64,000 nucleotides of DNA from Natronocalculus amylovorans (GCF_023638035.1 NZ_JAKRVX010000001.1:248001-312000); one strand, 5' to 3'; shown: positions 17,228 through 27,466, numbered from the stretch's first letter. Made by a program: numbers and translations. Notes: generated by a model from the letters alone, not told the origin.

Positions 17228-17872
17228 ATGGAACGATCGAGCGCATTAGATCGGGTCGAAGCGTTTCTCGACACGATTGAATCTGAACCGATGGCAGTCC
17301 CAATCAGAGAAGTATGGGTGTATGGCGATGTTGCACTTGGATTGGATCCGATAGACCGATTAGATATCTATGTGACAAAAGATATTTTATTGCGATCCGA
17401 TCGTGAAGCAGCAGCAGAATTTGAAGAAACACATGGTGTGAAGGGAATTGGCCAGACTGTAACTGCAGAATGGGCAGAAACCTATCCGGAGTATATTCGA
17501 ACAACTGATAGCGGTCATGCCGCACCTGAAAAATGTCTTGCTACACACTTATTGGATGAGGATGAGCCAATCCATCTTGAAGTGTGTAACGCGAGTTTCG
17601 ATGATAACGTAACCCAGCGGCTCAAAGGTGCCATAGCAAACGAAACATATGAGCAGATTCTCGATCCACGCGGCGTTTGTCTCTGGGTTGATGGACAGCG
17701 CGGCGAGGAAACGTTACAGAAACTTCGCGGTGGTGAACTTCCGTTCCCAACACTTTCTGGTGCACTAGAGATGTTGGGAATTGATACAGAGACAGCAACA
17801 GAAGCAGCTGCTGCGATGCAGGCGTACCGATCGAAGCAAACCGGTTCGACAGTTCGTGGCGATATCGTCTAG
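17228..17872 (+). CDS. Conserved haloarchaeal protein, nucleotidyltransferase-like N-terminus
   Basis: A 214-residue acidic protein that I cannot assign to a characterised family. Residues 28-50 (VWVYGDVALGLDPIDRLDIYV) resemble the first strand-turn of a nucleotidyltransferase fold, where a G-D/S motif precedes a D-x-D, although the metal-binding pair is imperfect. A C-terminal helix-rich part follows (LSGALEMLGIDTETATEAAAAM). I recall proteins of this type only from haloarchaea. It is transcribed away from the MFS gene and converges on the methyltransferase, 5 bases from its 3' end. Local base composition is more AT-rich than its neighbours. Confidence 0.6.
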   Translation: MERSSALDRVEAFLDTIESEPMAVPIREVWVYGDVALGLDPIDRLDIYVTKDILLRSDREAAAEFEETHGVKGIGQTVTAEWAETYPEYIRTTDSGHAAPEKCLATHLLDEDEPIHLEVCNASFDDNVTQRLKGAIANETYEQILDPRGVCLWVDGQRGEETLQKLRGGELPFPTLSGALEMLGIDTETATEAAAAMQAYRSKQTGSTVRGDIV

Positions 17873-17877
17873 CTGTC

Positions 17878-18708
17878 TTACGGTACTTTGCCAACGGTCA
17901 CATCGAATGGCACTAATTCAACACGTCGATACTCCTCGGTTTGCATCTGGTCAATTACGTCTCTCCCCATCGACCGCCACTTCGATCGGAGCGTGTCATA
18001 TCCCATATTCGGCTCGCTTCCTGCTAACCCGGATTTGATCTCTATATCGTGTTTCTGCAGCCCCGAGCCGGTTGCTTTCGCCTTTGCATCTGCGAGCGCA
18101 GCCGCCGAGTAGGGCGGTTCGATCCGTTTTTTATGGTGATACCGTGTTGTCGATCGGTTGCGTAACCCAACCTGCTCAAACAATGTTTGCACTGTGTCTC
18201 CGAGTGCTACGTCAGTTTCGACACCACGGAGGAATGCATCCCGGACAGTTTGTTCGAGTTCTGCTTCTTCCCGCACTGTTGAGGTGACACCAACCTGTGC
18301 GTTGTTTGGCTCAATCGCAGCTACGAGGTCCGAAGAAACCCGAGCAAACTCCTCAACCGCGACCTGCGGATCTGGGAGATTGATAAGCAGTGCTTGACAG
18401 ACCACGAGATCAAAACTATCTGTTGCAAACGGGAGACGAAACGCATCCCCCTGTACGTACTGCCCATCAGTTTGTCTCTGTGCAACATCCAACAGTGATC
18501 GATCTGCATCCACACCAACAACAAGCGGTGGCGTTGTCTGTTGTGCTGTTGCTTCTACAGACAGTGTCTGTGTGAGTTCGCCAGTTCCGCAGCCAACGTC
18601 AAGAATTCGATCGCGATCACCAAGCGAAAGTGCAGAGAGCGCTGCTGTGGAGTCTTCCCACATCCCGTCACGGGTTCGCGTAAGGTACTCAGCAGAGAAC
18701 CGGCGCAT
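17878..18708 (-). CDS. Class I SAM-dependent methyltransferase
   Basis: Rossmann-fold methyltransferase of 276 residues. Motif I is ILDVGCGTGELTQ at about residue 36-48, the acidic motif II is VVGVDADRSLL, and the motif IV region is FDLVVCQALL. The C-terminal part is extended and varied, so the substrate (small molecule, lipid or protein) cannot be read from it. The gene is 8 bases downstream of the endonuclease IV gene in the same orientation and probably shares its mRNA. Confidence 0.82.
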   Translation of the reverse strand: MRRFSAEYLTRTRDGMWEDSTAALSALSLGDRDRILDVGCGTGELTQTLSVEATAQQTTPPLVVGVDADRSLLDVAQRQTDGQYVQGDAFRLPFATDSFDLVVCQALLINLPDPQVAVEEFARVSSDLVAAIEPNNAQVGVTSTVREEAELEQTVRDAFLRGVETDVALGDTVQTLFEQVGLRNRSTTRYHHKKRIEPPYSAAALADAKAKATGSGLQKHDIEIKSGLAGSEPNMGYDTLRSKWRSMGRDVIDQMQTEEYRRVELVPFDVTVGKVP

Positions 18709-18716
18709 TCGGTATG

Positions 18717-19595
18717 TTACTCTCCGTTTCGGTACTGGCGGACACGTTCAATATTCCACGCGAAGCTTTTGCCATCTTCCGTTGGCGTTTCTAGTGCAAG
18801 TGGAACGTCCGCAAGATCTGGATGCGTAATGAACGCCCGCATCCCCTCCTCACCGATGAGCCCTTCACCAATGTGTGCATGCTCGTCTTTGTTCGTTCCG
18901 CATTCGTGTTTGGAGTCGTTCAGGTGAATGTATTTGAGGTGTTCGAGCCCGACAACATCGTCGAGTTCAGCGATTGTGTTATACACCGCCTCTTCGGTAG
19001 AGAGGTCATAGCCTGCGGCGAAGGCGTGGGCAGTGTCAAGACAGATGTCAAGATCTTGGTTGCTCAGTTCGAGAACCCGAGCAAGATGTTCAAAGTCACC
19101 GCCAAGTTTGGTTCCGCTGCCTGCGTCTGATTCGATGAGAACGGTCACTTCGTCAGGAATGTCGAGTTCATCGAGCACGCTTGCAGCGTTCTCAAGCCCT
19201 TGGTCAACACCAGCGCCGGTATGTGCCCCAAGGTGGACGTTAACATACGGGATTGAGAGTTTCTGCGCTGCATCAATCTCTTTTTGCATCGAATCGATCG
19301 ACTTTGCTCGAAGACCGTCCTTTGGTGTGCAGAGGTTGACAAGGTATGAAGTGTGAATTACCCATGGACCATCGAGCGTTGCTTCAGTTTCGGAGATAAA
19401 CAGTTCAATCTCCTCGTCGTCAAGGTTAGGATCTTGCCACACCTGCGGAGAGTGAGTAAATATCTGTCCGCAGTTACCGCCAAACTGCTCCTGTCGAAAT
19501 ACCGCGTTTGCAATGTTGCCGTGCGGTGGCGTTGTCGGATCATTGTATGCTTTCGAACTGGAGATGGAAACATGTGCTCCAACGTGAAATGTCAT
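18717..19595 (-). CDS. nfo: Endonuclease IV (AP endonuclease, Nfo family)
   Basis: Metal-dependent TIM-barrel endonuclease that cuts DNA at abasic sites in base-excision repair. The 292-residue protein starts [12 protein letters not shown], the family's N-terminus, which decides for the ATG at 19595 over one at 19622. Zinc-ligand regions are visible in order: [60 protein letters not shown] and the terminal ALETP. All expected His, Glu and Asp positions appear present. Confidence 0.93.
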   Translation of the reverse strand: MTFHVGAHVSISSSKAYNDPTTPPHGNIANAVFRQEQFGGNCGQIFTHSPQVWQDPNLDDEEIELFISETEATLDGPWVIHTSYLVNLCTPKDGLRAKSIDSMQKEIDAAQKLSIPYVNVHLGAHTGAGVDQGLENAASVLDELDIPDEVTVLIESDAGSGTKLGGDFEHLARVLELSNQDLDICLDTAHAFAAGYDLSTEEAVYNTIAELDDVVGLEHLKYIHLNDSKHECGTNKDEHAHIGEGLIGEEGMRAFITHPDLADVPLALETPTEDGKSFAWNIERVRQYRNGE

Positions 19596-19700
19596 TATAT
19601 CCTCAAAGAGATGCGCCGACAAATGGACTTCGATATACGAAATATCAGCAACGATACTTTCGACGGTAGCTCTATGTAGCCGATCGAAATAGAATCTATA

Positions 19701-20252
19701 ATGACTGGAACTGACGGGCTAGTTGTAGGTGAGGAAGTCCCGGAGTTTTCTGCACCGCTTGTGGCACCCGATGCAGATCGAGAGGAACGATCGCTCTCAG
19801 AATTGCTTTCCGATGGCCCAGTGCTCTTTTGTTTTTATACTGCGGATTTTAGCCCTGACTGTATCGAGGAGTGGTGTTCGTTCAGAGATTTTGACTGGTT
19901 CGCAAGCACAAGCGACGTACAGGTTGTTGGGATTAGCAAGTCTCGGTCGTGGATTCATCAGCAGTTTATCGATTATTTAGATCTACAGTTCCCACTGTTT
20001 AGTGACCGAGACCTCACAATTGCGGAGGCATTTGACGTTCGGTACCGAGTATTTGGCCTGTTTGAGCGATCAAAACGGTCATGCTTCCTCATCGATGAGG
20101 ATCGAACTGTTCGGTACAAATGGGTCGGACAGCATTGGCTCGATCCAACTCGTGACGTGCCGCCAGTAACCGAGATTTTTGAAGGTGTGAGAAACGAGCT
20201 TGGTGCTCCAGAAACGGAGACGTTTGGATTTGATGCGGCGATGACAGACTGA
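19701..20252 (+). CDS. Peroxiredoxin, PrxQ/BCP-like
   Basis: Thioredoxin-fold peroxidase of 183 residues that should reduce hydrogen peroxide or organic peroxides. The strand [14 protein letters not shown] leads to peroxidatic Cys54, and Cys59 follows in a C-x4-C spacing that is characteristic of PrxQ-type enzymes with a resolving cysteine in the same helix. The usual P-x3-T/S-x2-C motif is slightly changed (ADFSPDC). Later conserved pieces are [30 protein letters not shown] and [18 protein letters not shown]. It converges on lplA with a 4-base gap. Confidence 0.83.
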   Translation: MTGTDGLVVGEEVPEFSAPLVAPDADREERSLSELLSDGPVLFCFYTADFSPDCIEEWCSFRDFDWFASTSDVQVVGISKSRSWIHQQFIDYLDLQFPLFSDRDLTIAEAFDVRYRVFGLFERSKRSCFLIDEDRTVRYKWVGQHWLDPTRDVPPVTEIFEGVRNELGAPETETFGFDAAMTD

Positions 20253-20256
20253 GTAC

Positions 20257-21063
20257 TTAGCTTCTGCTTCGCTCTATTACCCACGAATCTGCATTGTACT
20301 TTTTTTCTGCTCGGTCGTGAGCACGTGACAGCTCTGCATCCGTCCACGCCCCATTAGTTGCGGCAGCCCACTCACGGAGTGTTTCTTCAAGTATATTGAC
20401 GGCAGCCGATCGGGAACAGTCGCTTTCTTCGTCAATACCGGTAACACGATCTCGAAACTGCGCTGGTGAAACAGTATCAGTATTAAATACGCCAAGATGC
20501 TCCGGTGCACGGACACGATATGTGAGCGAGCCGTGTTGAATGACTGCATCGGACTGTCGATATTGGGCATTGCCACTAATTTTTCGACCATTCGCGACAA
20601 TATCATGTGCCGGGTGTAATGCCCGAAGGTAACAGGCGGGATGATAGATTTCAGGAAACTCTTCAGAGACAAACGCTGCGCTAACGCCCATTCGATCGAA
20701 CGCAGCGAGGATTGGATCACACAACAGTCGATAACAGTCCATGAGGTCTCCAGGGAGTTCGTCTTTTGGTGCGATTATCGAGTAGGAGATATCACCGTCA
20801 AAGTCGTGATAGATGCCGCCGCCGCCGGTTTGTCTTCGTGTTACGTCGATCCCATTTCTTCTACAGTAGCCCCACTCAACCGTGTCAGGATCTTGTGTAT
20901 ATCCAAGCGAGAGACAGCTTGGCTCCCACTGGTAAACACGTACTGTCCGTGGTCCACCAGAAGCCGCTGTTTCGGCTGCGATTTCATCAAGTGCCATGTT
21001 CATCGCTCCCGATCGGCGCTCTTCTGTGATCAGGCGCCACTCTCTGTCGGCCAGTGTACTCAT
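20257..21063 (-). CDS. lplA: Lipoate-protein ligase A-type enzyme
   Basis: Attaches lipoate (or octanoate) to E2 or GcvH proteins. The 268-residue protein shows the family motifs RRQTGGGGIYHDFDGDISYS and NGRKISGNAQY with the lipoyl-AMP-contacting Lys, then HGSLTY. The N-terminus WRLITEERRSGAMNMALDEI is the canonical first helix. The ATG at 21063 is preferred because the extra upstream 20 residues of a longer reading are unlike the family. It could equally be a BPL/LplA-type octanoyltransferase. The disulfide oxidoreductase at 50973 belongs to the dihydrolipoamide dehydrogenase family but is not adjacent. Confidence 0.88.
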   Translation of the reverse strand: MSTLADREWRLITEERRSGAMNMALDEIAAETAASGGPRTVRVYQWEPSCLSLGYTQDPDTVEWGYCRRNGIDVTRRQTGGGGIYHDFDGDISYSIIAPKDELPGDLMDCYRLLCDPILAAFDRMGVSAAFVSEEFPEIYHPACYLRALHPAHDIVANGRKISGNAQYRQSDAVIQHGSLTYRVRAPEHLGVFNTDTVSPAQFRDRVTGIDEESDCSRSAAVNILEETLREWAAATNGAWTDAELSRAHDRAEKKYNADSWVIERSRS

Positions 21064-21113
21064 ACAAAAACAAGACGGCCAGGTGTGAAATTCGTTGTGT
21101 CCCGATCGATCTG

Positions 21114-22409
21114 TTATGGCCAAAGACCGCGGGTATCTTTTGCGGCTGCAATGCGTGAGAGTGCGACTGCGTAGGCCGCATCACGCCAAGTCATTTCATC
21201 ACGTTCGTAGACTGCTGTAACATCATCCCACGCAGAAAGCATCTTTGTCTCAAGTTCGGAGGTAATCTCCCCGTAGGTCCACGACTGGCGGTTAATGTCT
21301 TGGAGCCACTCGAAGTATGATACAGTGACACCACCGGCGTTTGCGAGAATATCCGGTACAACTGGAATCCCCCGCTCCTCCAAGATTGCGTCTGCCGCGA
21401 AGGTTGTTGGGCCATTTGCCCCTTCAACAACAATATCTGCGGAGATATTATTCGCGTTCTCTTTGGTGATTACGTTACCAATTGCGGATGGTGCAAGGAT
21501 GTCAACATCAAGCTCAAGCAGCTCAGCGTTCGAAAGCCGTTCCGGAGCACCATCGAACTTCGTAACTGCTTCTGGCTCCTGTTCGTGGTCTGGGATCTCA
21601 CTTGTGTCAAGTCCATCCGGATCGTATGCTGCACCGTTCACGTCGCTGACTGCGACAACTTTTGCACCCCAGTCGTCGAGCAGCCGAGCAGCGTTTGCGC
21701 CGACACTTCCGAACCCTTGGACAGCAACGGTTAGTTCGTCCATCGGCTTATTATAATATTTTGCTACCTCTCGGCTGATAATCGCAACACTGCGTCCTGG
21801 TGCTGCTTCACGCCCTTCGCTACCACCAATAACAGGTGGCTTTCCAGTTACAACACCAGGAATTGTTTCTCCTTCTTGCATACTGTATGCATCCATGAAC
21901 CACGCCATCGTCTGTGCATCAGTTCCCATATCTGGTGCAGGAACGTCTTTCGTCGGCCCGATCGATCCACGGAGCTCTTCTGCAAATCGTCGGGTAAGAC
22001 GCTCTTTTTCCGCGTGGCTCAACGACTTTGGGTTAACAGCGATGCCGCCTTTTGCGCCCCCGAACGGGAGATCCATCACTGCACACTTCCACGTCATCCA
22101 CATTGCGAGGCCGGTACATTCCTCTGCGGTTACTTCTGGGTGGTATCGAAGCCCACCTTTGTACGGCCCTCGAACATCGTCATGTTGTGCACGGAAGCCG
22201 GTGAACACCTCAACTTCACCTGAGTCACGGCGGAGTGGAACCGAGACCTGCAACACTTTTGTTGGGTGTTTCAGTCGCTCAATAACGTTCGGATCGACTT
22301 CGGTGTACTGTGACGCCCGCTCAAGTTGGAATAAGGCGTTGTTGAGCGTTGAATCCGGGGACTCTGTGGAGTGCTCTTCGTCGGAATGGTCGTCAGTGCT
22401 GGCCTGCAT
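21114..22409 (-). CDS. gdh: Glutamate dehydrogenase
   Basis: Oxidative deamination of glutamate to 2-oxoglutarate and ammonia, or the reverse. The 431-residue protein has the substrate-binding [19 protein letters not shown] with the catalytic-region Lys, [14 protein letters not shown] and a Rossmann site [12 protein letters not shown]. The end, [16 protein letters not shown], is typical of hexameric archaeal GDHs. The N-terminal 25 residues are an acidic, variable extension. Haloarchaea usually carry several GDH paralogs differing in NAD or NADP use. The cofactor here cannot be fixed by eye. Confidence 0.94.
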   Translation of the reverse strand: MQASTDDHSDEEHSTESPDSTLNNALFQLERASQYTEVDPNVIERLKHPTKVLQVSVPLRRDSGEVEVFTGFRAQHDDVRGPYKGGLRYHPEVTAEECTGLAMWMTWKCAVMDLPFGGAKGGIAVNPKSLSHAEKERLTRRFAEELRGSIGPTKDVPAPDMGTDAQTMAWFMDAYSMQEGETIPGVVTGKPPVIGGSEGREAAPGRSVAIISREVAKYYNKPMDELTVAVQGFGSVGANAARLLDDWGAKVVAVSDVNGAAYDPDGLDTSEIPDHEQEPEAVTKFDGAPERLSNAELLELDVDILAPSAIGNVITKENANNISADIVVEGANGPTTFAADAILEERGIPVVPDILANAGGVTVSYFEWLQDINRQSWTYGEITSELETKMLSAWDDVTAVYERDEMTWRDAAYAVALSRIAAAKDTRGLWP

Positions 22410-22516
22410 TGGTAGATGTTACGCTAACAAAAACAATTAAATATGACTATTTGATCGTCCTGTGGCATTGTATATCATAAATAATCACAAAAATGTCGTG
22501 GTGAGACCGGAGGATG

Positions 22517-22524
22517 CTTTATTC
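22517..22524 (+). promoter_or_regulatory. TATA box of LysE-type exporter gene
   Basis: CTTTATTC lies about 24-27 bases before the ATG at 22544. It supports a leaderless mRNA starting there and argues against the upstream ATG at 22514. Confidence 0.45.
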
Positions 22525-22543
22525 ACTATTTCTGAGCAGTGGT

Positions 22544-23179
22544 ATGGAGGCTATCGCAGTTGTTCACGGCGTGCTTCTCTCACTTGGGTTAATTGCTGCG
22601 CCGGGGCCACAGAATATTTTTTTATTCCAACAGGGTGCGGCACATCAGCAACTCCGATACGCAGCACCGAGTGCGATCGTTGCAAGCGTTGCAGATACAG
22701 TGTTGATCGTTGCGGCAGTGGCTGGTGTTTCGATTTTGTTGTTGCAGTTCGTCTGGCTTCACGCCGTGCTGTTTGCAGCAGGGAGCGTATTTTTATTCTA
22801 CTTCGGGTGGCTGTTGCTCACGAGTCCAGCACTCTCGTTTGATCCAGCGGTGAGTGAGCCGCTTGGGGCACGCGCTCAAATTGGATTCGCTACGTCGGTG
22901 TCACTACTAAATCCACATGCGCTGTTAGACACGATCGCCATTATTGGAGCAAATGCAGCGGTGTATACCGGGATCGATCGGTGGCTGTTCGCTGCTGGGT
23001 GTATCGCTGTTTCGTGGCTGTTTTTTGGTGGCCTCCTCGTCGCTGGGCACCTGTTTGGAATGCGAGCAGACACAGATTCATGGGCAAGACGGCTCCGGTA
23101 TGGCTCGACCGCGATCGTCTGGGTTGTTGCAGGCTATCTTGGATGGCAGTTTTTGACGATCGGCATTGATTTTATATAG
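22544..23179 (+). CDS. LysE/ArgO-family amino acid exporter
   Basis: Membrane protein of 211 residues with about six hydrophobic helices. The first loop APGPQNIFLFQQGA is the LysE/ArgO signature (arginine or lysine exporters), and the later LLNPHALLDTIAIIGA is the matching second-half motif. It is predicted to export basic amino acids or regulate their pool. The ATG at 22544 starts directly at the conserved first helix. It stands alone between the divergent gdh gene and rio2. Confidence 0.87.
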   Translation: MEAIAVVHGVLLSLGLIAAPGPQNIFLFQQGAAHQQLRYAAPSAIVASVADTVLIVAAVAGVSILLLQFVWLHAVLFAAGSVFLFYFGWLLLTSPALSFDPAVSEPLGARAQIGFATSVSLLNPHALLDTIAIIGANAAVYTGIDRWLFAAGCIAVSWLFFGGLLVAGHLFGMRADTDSWARRLRYGSTAIVWVVAGYLGWQFLTIGIDFI

Positions 23180-23248
23180 CATAATAAGATATATCTTCAT
23201 GGTCGATAACTCGCCGGGCTTTTACTCTCGGCTGTCCGATTAGGCCTC

Positions 23249-24157
23249 ATGGTCCAGAATATCGCGGGTATTGTCCGCGAACTTGAGCCCAAAGATTTCT
23301 ATCTCTTATCTGGTGTTGAACAAGGGATGCGATTCTCCGAGTGGGTCAACCGGGAGAAACTGCCGAACTACTCACAGCTCACAGAAAAAGAGGTTCAGTA
23401 TCGGCTCGATCGGTGTATGCGACGTGAACTCATCGAGCGACGGACAATCCAGTACGAAGGCTACCAACTGACATTTGAGGGCTACGACGTGCTTTCGCTT
23501 CGGACGTTTTCCGAGCGCGGCACGATCGACGGTGTTGGTGCACCTCTTGGAGTGGGTAAAGAGAGTGACGTCTACGAGGCAATGTCGTACAAACCGCTTG
23601 CATTGAAGTATCACCGAGAGGGCTATACAAACTTCCGAGAGGTCATGCGCGAGCGCGACTATACATCCGAAAATCGCCACGTCTCTTGGTTATACACGGC
23701 TCGAAAGGCAGCCGAACGCGAGTATGAGGCACTCGAAGCGGTGTATCCGCGAGTATCCGTTCCCCGACCGATCGATCAGAATCGACATGCGATCGTCATG
23801 GACAAATTCGACGGTGTCGAGCTTGCACGGACCAAGTTGGAATCCGAGCAGGTGGTGGGGGTAGTTGACTTAGTGTTTGATGAACTTGCAGGTGCGTACA
23901 CAGAAGGGTACATCCACGCAGATCTGAGTGAATATAATATTGCGATCGATGAGTCCGGGATTACGATCTTCGACTGGCCACAAGCAGTCCCAGTTGATCA
24001 CGAAAACGCGGTAGAGTTCTTGGACCGCGATATCAAAAACGTCCACAAATACTTTGCTCGCAAATATCCCCGTGAGATTCCTGCAATCGATATTCCGGCA
24101 GTACGGGATGCAATCATCTCGAATTCGTTTGATTCGCTGCGATCGTATAGTGAATAA
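23249..24157 (+). CDS. rio2: RIO2-type serine/threonine protein kinase
   Basis: Atypical kinase involved in small-ribosomal-subunit maturation. The 302-residue protein has an N-terminal winged-helix domain (about residues 1-90). The RIO kinase fold follows with GVGKESDVYEA as the nucleotide loop, LALKYHREG with the catalytic Lys, HADLSEYNIAID as the catalytic loop and IFDWPQAVP in place of DFG. The winged helix distinguishes RIO2 from RIO1. A TATA-like GCTTTTACT about 27 bases before the ATG suggests a leaderless mRNA. It is a single-gene unit. Confidence 0.93.
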   Translation: MVQNIAGIVRELEPKDFYLLSGVEQGMRFSEWVNREKLPNYSQLTEKEVQYRLDRCMRRELIERRTIQYEGYQLTFEGYDVLSLRTFSERGTIDGVGAPLGVGKESDVYEAMSYKPLALKYHREGYTNFREVMRERDYTSENRHVSWLYTARKAAEREYEALEAVYPRVSVPRPIDQNRHAIVMDKFDGVELARTKLESEQVVGVVDLVFDELAGAYTEGYIHADLSEYNIAIDESGITIFDWPQAVPVDHENAVEFLDRDIKNVHKYFARKYPREIPAIDIPAVRDAIISNSFDSLRSYSE

Positions 24158-24303
24158 ACCAATTAGTGCGATATCAAATACCGTTCTCACCGGCTGCCTC
24201 TCGGTACACGCTGTAGATGCGCCACGTTGCGTTTTTAAATTGGGCGAAAACAGTACGAGTGCAGTGGAACGATCCGTGTACCGCAAGACAACAGAGTATA
24301 CGG

Positions 24304-25359
24304 TTAGTTCGGTGCAGACAATGCAAGCGTTACGGACTCCGCTTCAATATCCTCAACGAATGCCCCCCGACCGCCAACCGTGACCAATGCTTCGTCCTCA
24401 GTTTCGATCGTGAGGCTGTTTTCTACGGGGAACGTATTGTTGACAGGCGCGACGATTCCTTGGACAACATCAACGACTCGACCCGAAACCGTCGTGTGCT
24501 CGTTTGTTTCAGTCGATCGGCCGGAAACAGTCACCCAGAGATCGGAGTCTGACCAGAGCCACAGTGTGGCTTGGAACACTGCTCGCCTGAAGTCAGTGTA
24601 CGTTACGGGGAGTTCGTCAGGATCTGCAACCGCAACCTCGTCTGCAACTGGCCAGTAGTTTCCGAAAAATGAGCCAACAATCACTGGACCGAGCTGTTCC
24701 TGTGCAAAGACGATCGCCTGTTTCCCCGAGTTCGCGCGAACAAGCATTTCAGCCGGTGCAACAAGGCCAAGCTGTCGGTCAACAGCAACCATTGTCGGCA
24801 TCAGCTCTCGCCAGACGCGGGTGACGCTTGCAATTGATTGTGCATCTTCCGGCGCGTCGTCAGTTCCGGAAACAATGAGTAGAACAAGGACGCCACGATC
24901 GACAGCTGCGGTGAGTTCGGAGCGAAGTTCCGTAAGAATCGGTTGTGGAACGGAGATCGTCAGCTCCGTCTCAGCTTCAGCAATAAGCGCCTTAATTCGT
25001 TTTTCAACAGTAACCCGAGCTTTGATAACCTCAAACTGCTCGACTGCAGGCTCCGTTTTGGCGAACCGCTCTTCGAGTCCAGGTTTCATTGATTCAACAT
25101 CGGCAGTAAGACGCGCAATAACTTCTTCTGGATCACGTGCACGGATCATCGTAGGAACAACGTGGTCGTTAACGTCCACGAACCCTCGATCTTCCAGTAC
25201 CTCACTGACACTGTAGACATATCGTTTTGAAACACCGGCGGCCTCTGCGATCGTACTGGCTTTCGCCTCTCCGTGCGCTAAGAGCGTAAGATACGTATCC
25301 ACCTCTTTATCAGAGAAGCCGAACCGATGAAGAAGATCGCTCAATGTCGAATCGTCCAT
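24304..25359 (-). CDS. trmB: TrmB-family sugar-responsive transcription regulator
   Basis: A 351-residue regulator with an N-terminal winged helix (LLHRFGFSDKEVDTYLTLLAHGEAKASTIAEAAGVSKR..., described here by its start at residue 10 and end near 75). A coiled linker and a C-terminal TrmB effector-binding domain follow from about residue 115. TrmB proteins sense maltose, glucose or related sugars and switch glycolytic and transport genes. It lies next to an amylase-type enzyme, glucoamylase and a sugar ABC importer, its likely targets. A TATA element (plus strand 25382-25389) suggests a leaderless mRNA, and a TACTC half-site overlaps its start codon, so autoregulation is possible. Confidence 0.88.
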   Translation of the reverse strand: MDDSTLSDLLHRFGFSDKEVDTYLTLLAHGEAKASTIAEAAGVSKRYVYSVSEVLEDRGFVDVNDHVVPTMIRARDPEEVIARLTADVESMKPGLEERFAKTEPAVEQFEVIKARVTVEKRIKALIAEAETELTISVPQPILTELRSELTAAVDRGVLVLLIVSGTDDAPEDAQSIASVTRVWRELMPTMVAVDRQLGLVAPAEMLVRANSGKQAIVFAQEQLGPVIVGSFFGNYWPVADEVAVADPDELPVTYTDFRRAVFQATLWLWSDSDLWVTVSGRSTETNEHTTVSGRVVDVVQGIVAPVNNTFPVENSLTIETEDEALVTVGGRGAFVEDIEAESVTLALSAPN

Positions 25360-25396
25360 ACTCTCACACCTGTTGGAAGCTATTTATAAACGATGA

Positions 25397-27466
25397 TCAA
25401 TTTGATGATGCCTGTTCGAGAATAACAATATCATCGACAGCGATCGCATCGCCATCCTCGACAGCTGTTTCAGCGACTAAATCAGTCGTATCAACAGCGA
25501 CTGGAAGCGTGACCGTAGCGGTGTCTGTTGCGAAGTTACACACAACAACATACGATTCCGTCTCATCCGATCGCGTGTACGCAATGACTGCAGCTGGCTC
25601 TCCGCTGTGGACCGTCGGGGATATCTGTGTGAGTTCGCCGCTCGCAAGGGCAGGATGGTCCGATCGGAGCGTAGTGAGCCGGCGATGGAACTGAGTCAGT
25701 TCGGCATCTCCATCGTGCCATTTCATTGGGCCTCGGTACGCAGTCATCCCACGCTCTTGGCCGTAGTAGATCATTGGCGCGCCGGGGAGCGTAAAAATAG
25801 TGCCAACTGCGGCACGAAGTGCCTGTTCACCACACTCCGCAATGTATCGATCCTCATCATGATTTTCGACGTAGCGGAGATGGACTGAATCATCAGGGAA
25901 TCCCTGCCAGCGGCTGTTTGCAAGCGCATCAAAGATTGCGGTTGCAGGGCGCTCTCGTGAACCGACAGCCAAGAGTGTGTCATAGAGTGTCGTATCGTAG
26001 TGCATATGGAACTCGTTTTCATGGTAGAACGGATCTCGAGGAATGGTCTCATCAAGGAGTAAAAAGTTATCAGGAACGCGATCGCGTACCTCTTTCCAGA
26101 ATCCGTGTGAGACACCCCATGCAACATCACAGCGGAATCCATCAACGACGGTCGCCCACTCGTCTACAACATCAAGCATCCACTGTCGAACCGCAAGCGA
26201 ATCGTAGTTCAGATTTGGAATCCGCTGCCAGGTGAAATAGAACTCCGGTGAGTCCTCACCAGCCCACGAAACACCGGTTGTGTCCCACGCTGCAGGCATG
26301 CGTCGATAGTAGTCGCTGTAGCTGTCAACACCCGCGGAGTAGAGCTGGAATGCGGGGTGGTCCCGTGAGCTGTGATTGATTACAAGGTCAAATACAACTT
26401 TGATTCCAGCGTCGTGACATCGATCGACAAGCGACTCGAACGCTGCCCGCGTCCCAAGGTCGCTTGCGGTGGTGAAGAAATCAGTAATGTGATAGCCATG
26501 CCTTGTTGGACTCTCCAACACCGGCGTCAGCCAGAGCATGTCAATATTGAGCGATTCGAGATACGCAACTCGACGCTCAATCTCGCGGAACGTGGTTTGG
26601 AGTGTCTCACCGGCAAATGATCGGACGAAAATCTCATACACCGTCGGTGACCTCGCCCATGTCGGTGGTTCATTTGGACGGTCAATGTCGATCGCCCCAC
26701 TGTCTGTAACCGAAATAACGATCGTATCTGCAACGCTGTGTCGCTCACCAACCGCAACGGCGTGAAGCCGGAATGGCTCGGAGGAAAGTTCAGCCGTCTT
26801 TATTTCGACGGTTCGCGATGTCTGTTTGAGTATGTCCGCTGCGACCGTTTTCCGATCGTCACTGAACCACTCAACAGACAGGCTCTCATCGTCGTGTTTG
26901 CTATCGTATGGGGCAGTTGGTGTTGCAGTCACCGTGATTGAATCTCCAGTAACAGCACCGGAGAGCGATATTCGCGGGCGACCGGGGCCGGGAACTGTGA
27001 CCGTTTTTCGGACCTGTTGAGAGAGATCGTCGTTTGGGCAGAACGAAACAGTGTGTTCACCCGGTGCAAGCATACATTCAAGCACGTACGCATCCTCCGT
27101 GCGGGCTGGTCTATCAGCACCAACAAAGTGGTCATTGAATGCACCGATTGCGGAGACGGAGTCAATGTCTGTAGCTGGCAGTTGAAATTCGTCAGTGTCG
27201 CAGTGAACGGTTGTCAGTTGCCGATCGTCTTCGAACACACGAACAGTTTGGGTGTGTGTTCCATTCGGGCCGGCCAGTGTCAAAAGATATGTCCCAGTTG
27301 TATCGGGAGAAAAGTGAATCACCGGACCATCTTCAAGAGCAACAGTACTGTTTGACGGGGCAGATTCGAGACGCCAACGGTACGTTGCAGTTGGATCAGG
27401 ATCACGAGGTGCGAGTTCGATCGATCGACCAACCGTTGTGAACCGAGGTGGTCCAGGATGATGCAT
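25397..27466 (-). CDS. GH13 alpha-amylase-type enzyme (cyclomaltodextrinase/neopullulanase-like) with long N-terminal beta region
   Basis: Alpha-glucan hydrolase of 689 residues. About the first 270 residues carry beta-rich, PKD/Ig-like modules (TATYRWRLESAPSNSTV and GTYLLTLAGPNGT in the first). The GH13 barrel follows with VFDLVINHSS (region I), DGFRCDVAWG with nucleophile Asp (region II), LLDETIPRDP with the acid/base Glu (region III) and YVENHDED (region IV). No signal peptide or Tat motif is seen, so it should act inside the cell on imported maltodextrin. A TrmB-type operator touches its start codon. The glucoamylase is transcribed divergently. Confidence 0.88.
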   Translation of the reverse strand: MHHPGPPRFTTVGRSIELAPRDPDPTATYRWRLESAPSNSTVALEDGPVIHFSPDTTGTYLLTLAGPNGTHTQTVRVFEDDRQLTTVHCDTDEFQLPATDIDSVSAIGAFNDHFVGADRPARTEDAYVLECMLAPGEHTVSFCPNDDLSQQVRKTVTVPGPGRPRISLSGAVTGDSITVTATPTAPYDSKHDDESLSVEWFSDDRKTVAADILKQTSRTVEIKTAELSSEPFRLHAVAVGERHSVADTIVISVTDSGAIDIDRPNEPPTWARSPTVYEIFVRSFAGETLQTTFREIERRVAYLESLNIDMLWLTPVLESPTRHGYHITDFFTTASDLGTRAAFESLVDRCHDAGIKVVFDLVINHSSRDHPAFQLYSAGVDSYSDYYRRMPAAWDTTGVSWAGEDSPEFYFTWQRIPNLNYDSLAVRQWMLDVVDEWATVVDGFRCDVAWGVSHGFWKEVRDRVPDNFLLLDETIPRDPFYHENEFHMHYDTTLYDTLLAVGSRERPATAIFDALANSRWQGFPDDSVHLRYVENHDEDRYIAECGEQALRAAVGTIFTLPGAPMIYYGQERGMTAYRGPMKWHDGDAELTQFHRRLTTLRSDHPALASGELTQISPTVHSGEPAAVIAYTRSDETESYVVVCNFATDTATVTLPVAVDTTDLVAETAVEDGDAIAVDDIVILEQASSN

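Noticed and set aside
24158-24303. Possible small RNA between rio2 and trmB
   Set aside because: An AT-rich TATA-like patch is present but no stable hairpin or conserved structure can be seen by eye.
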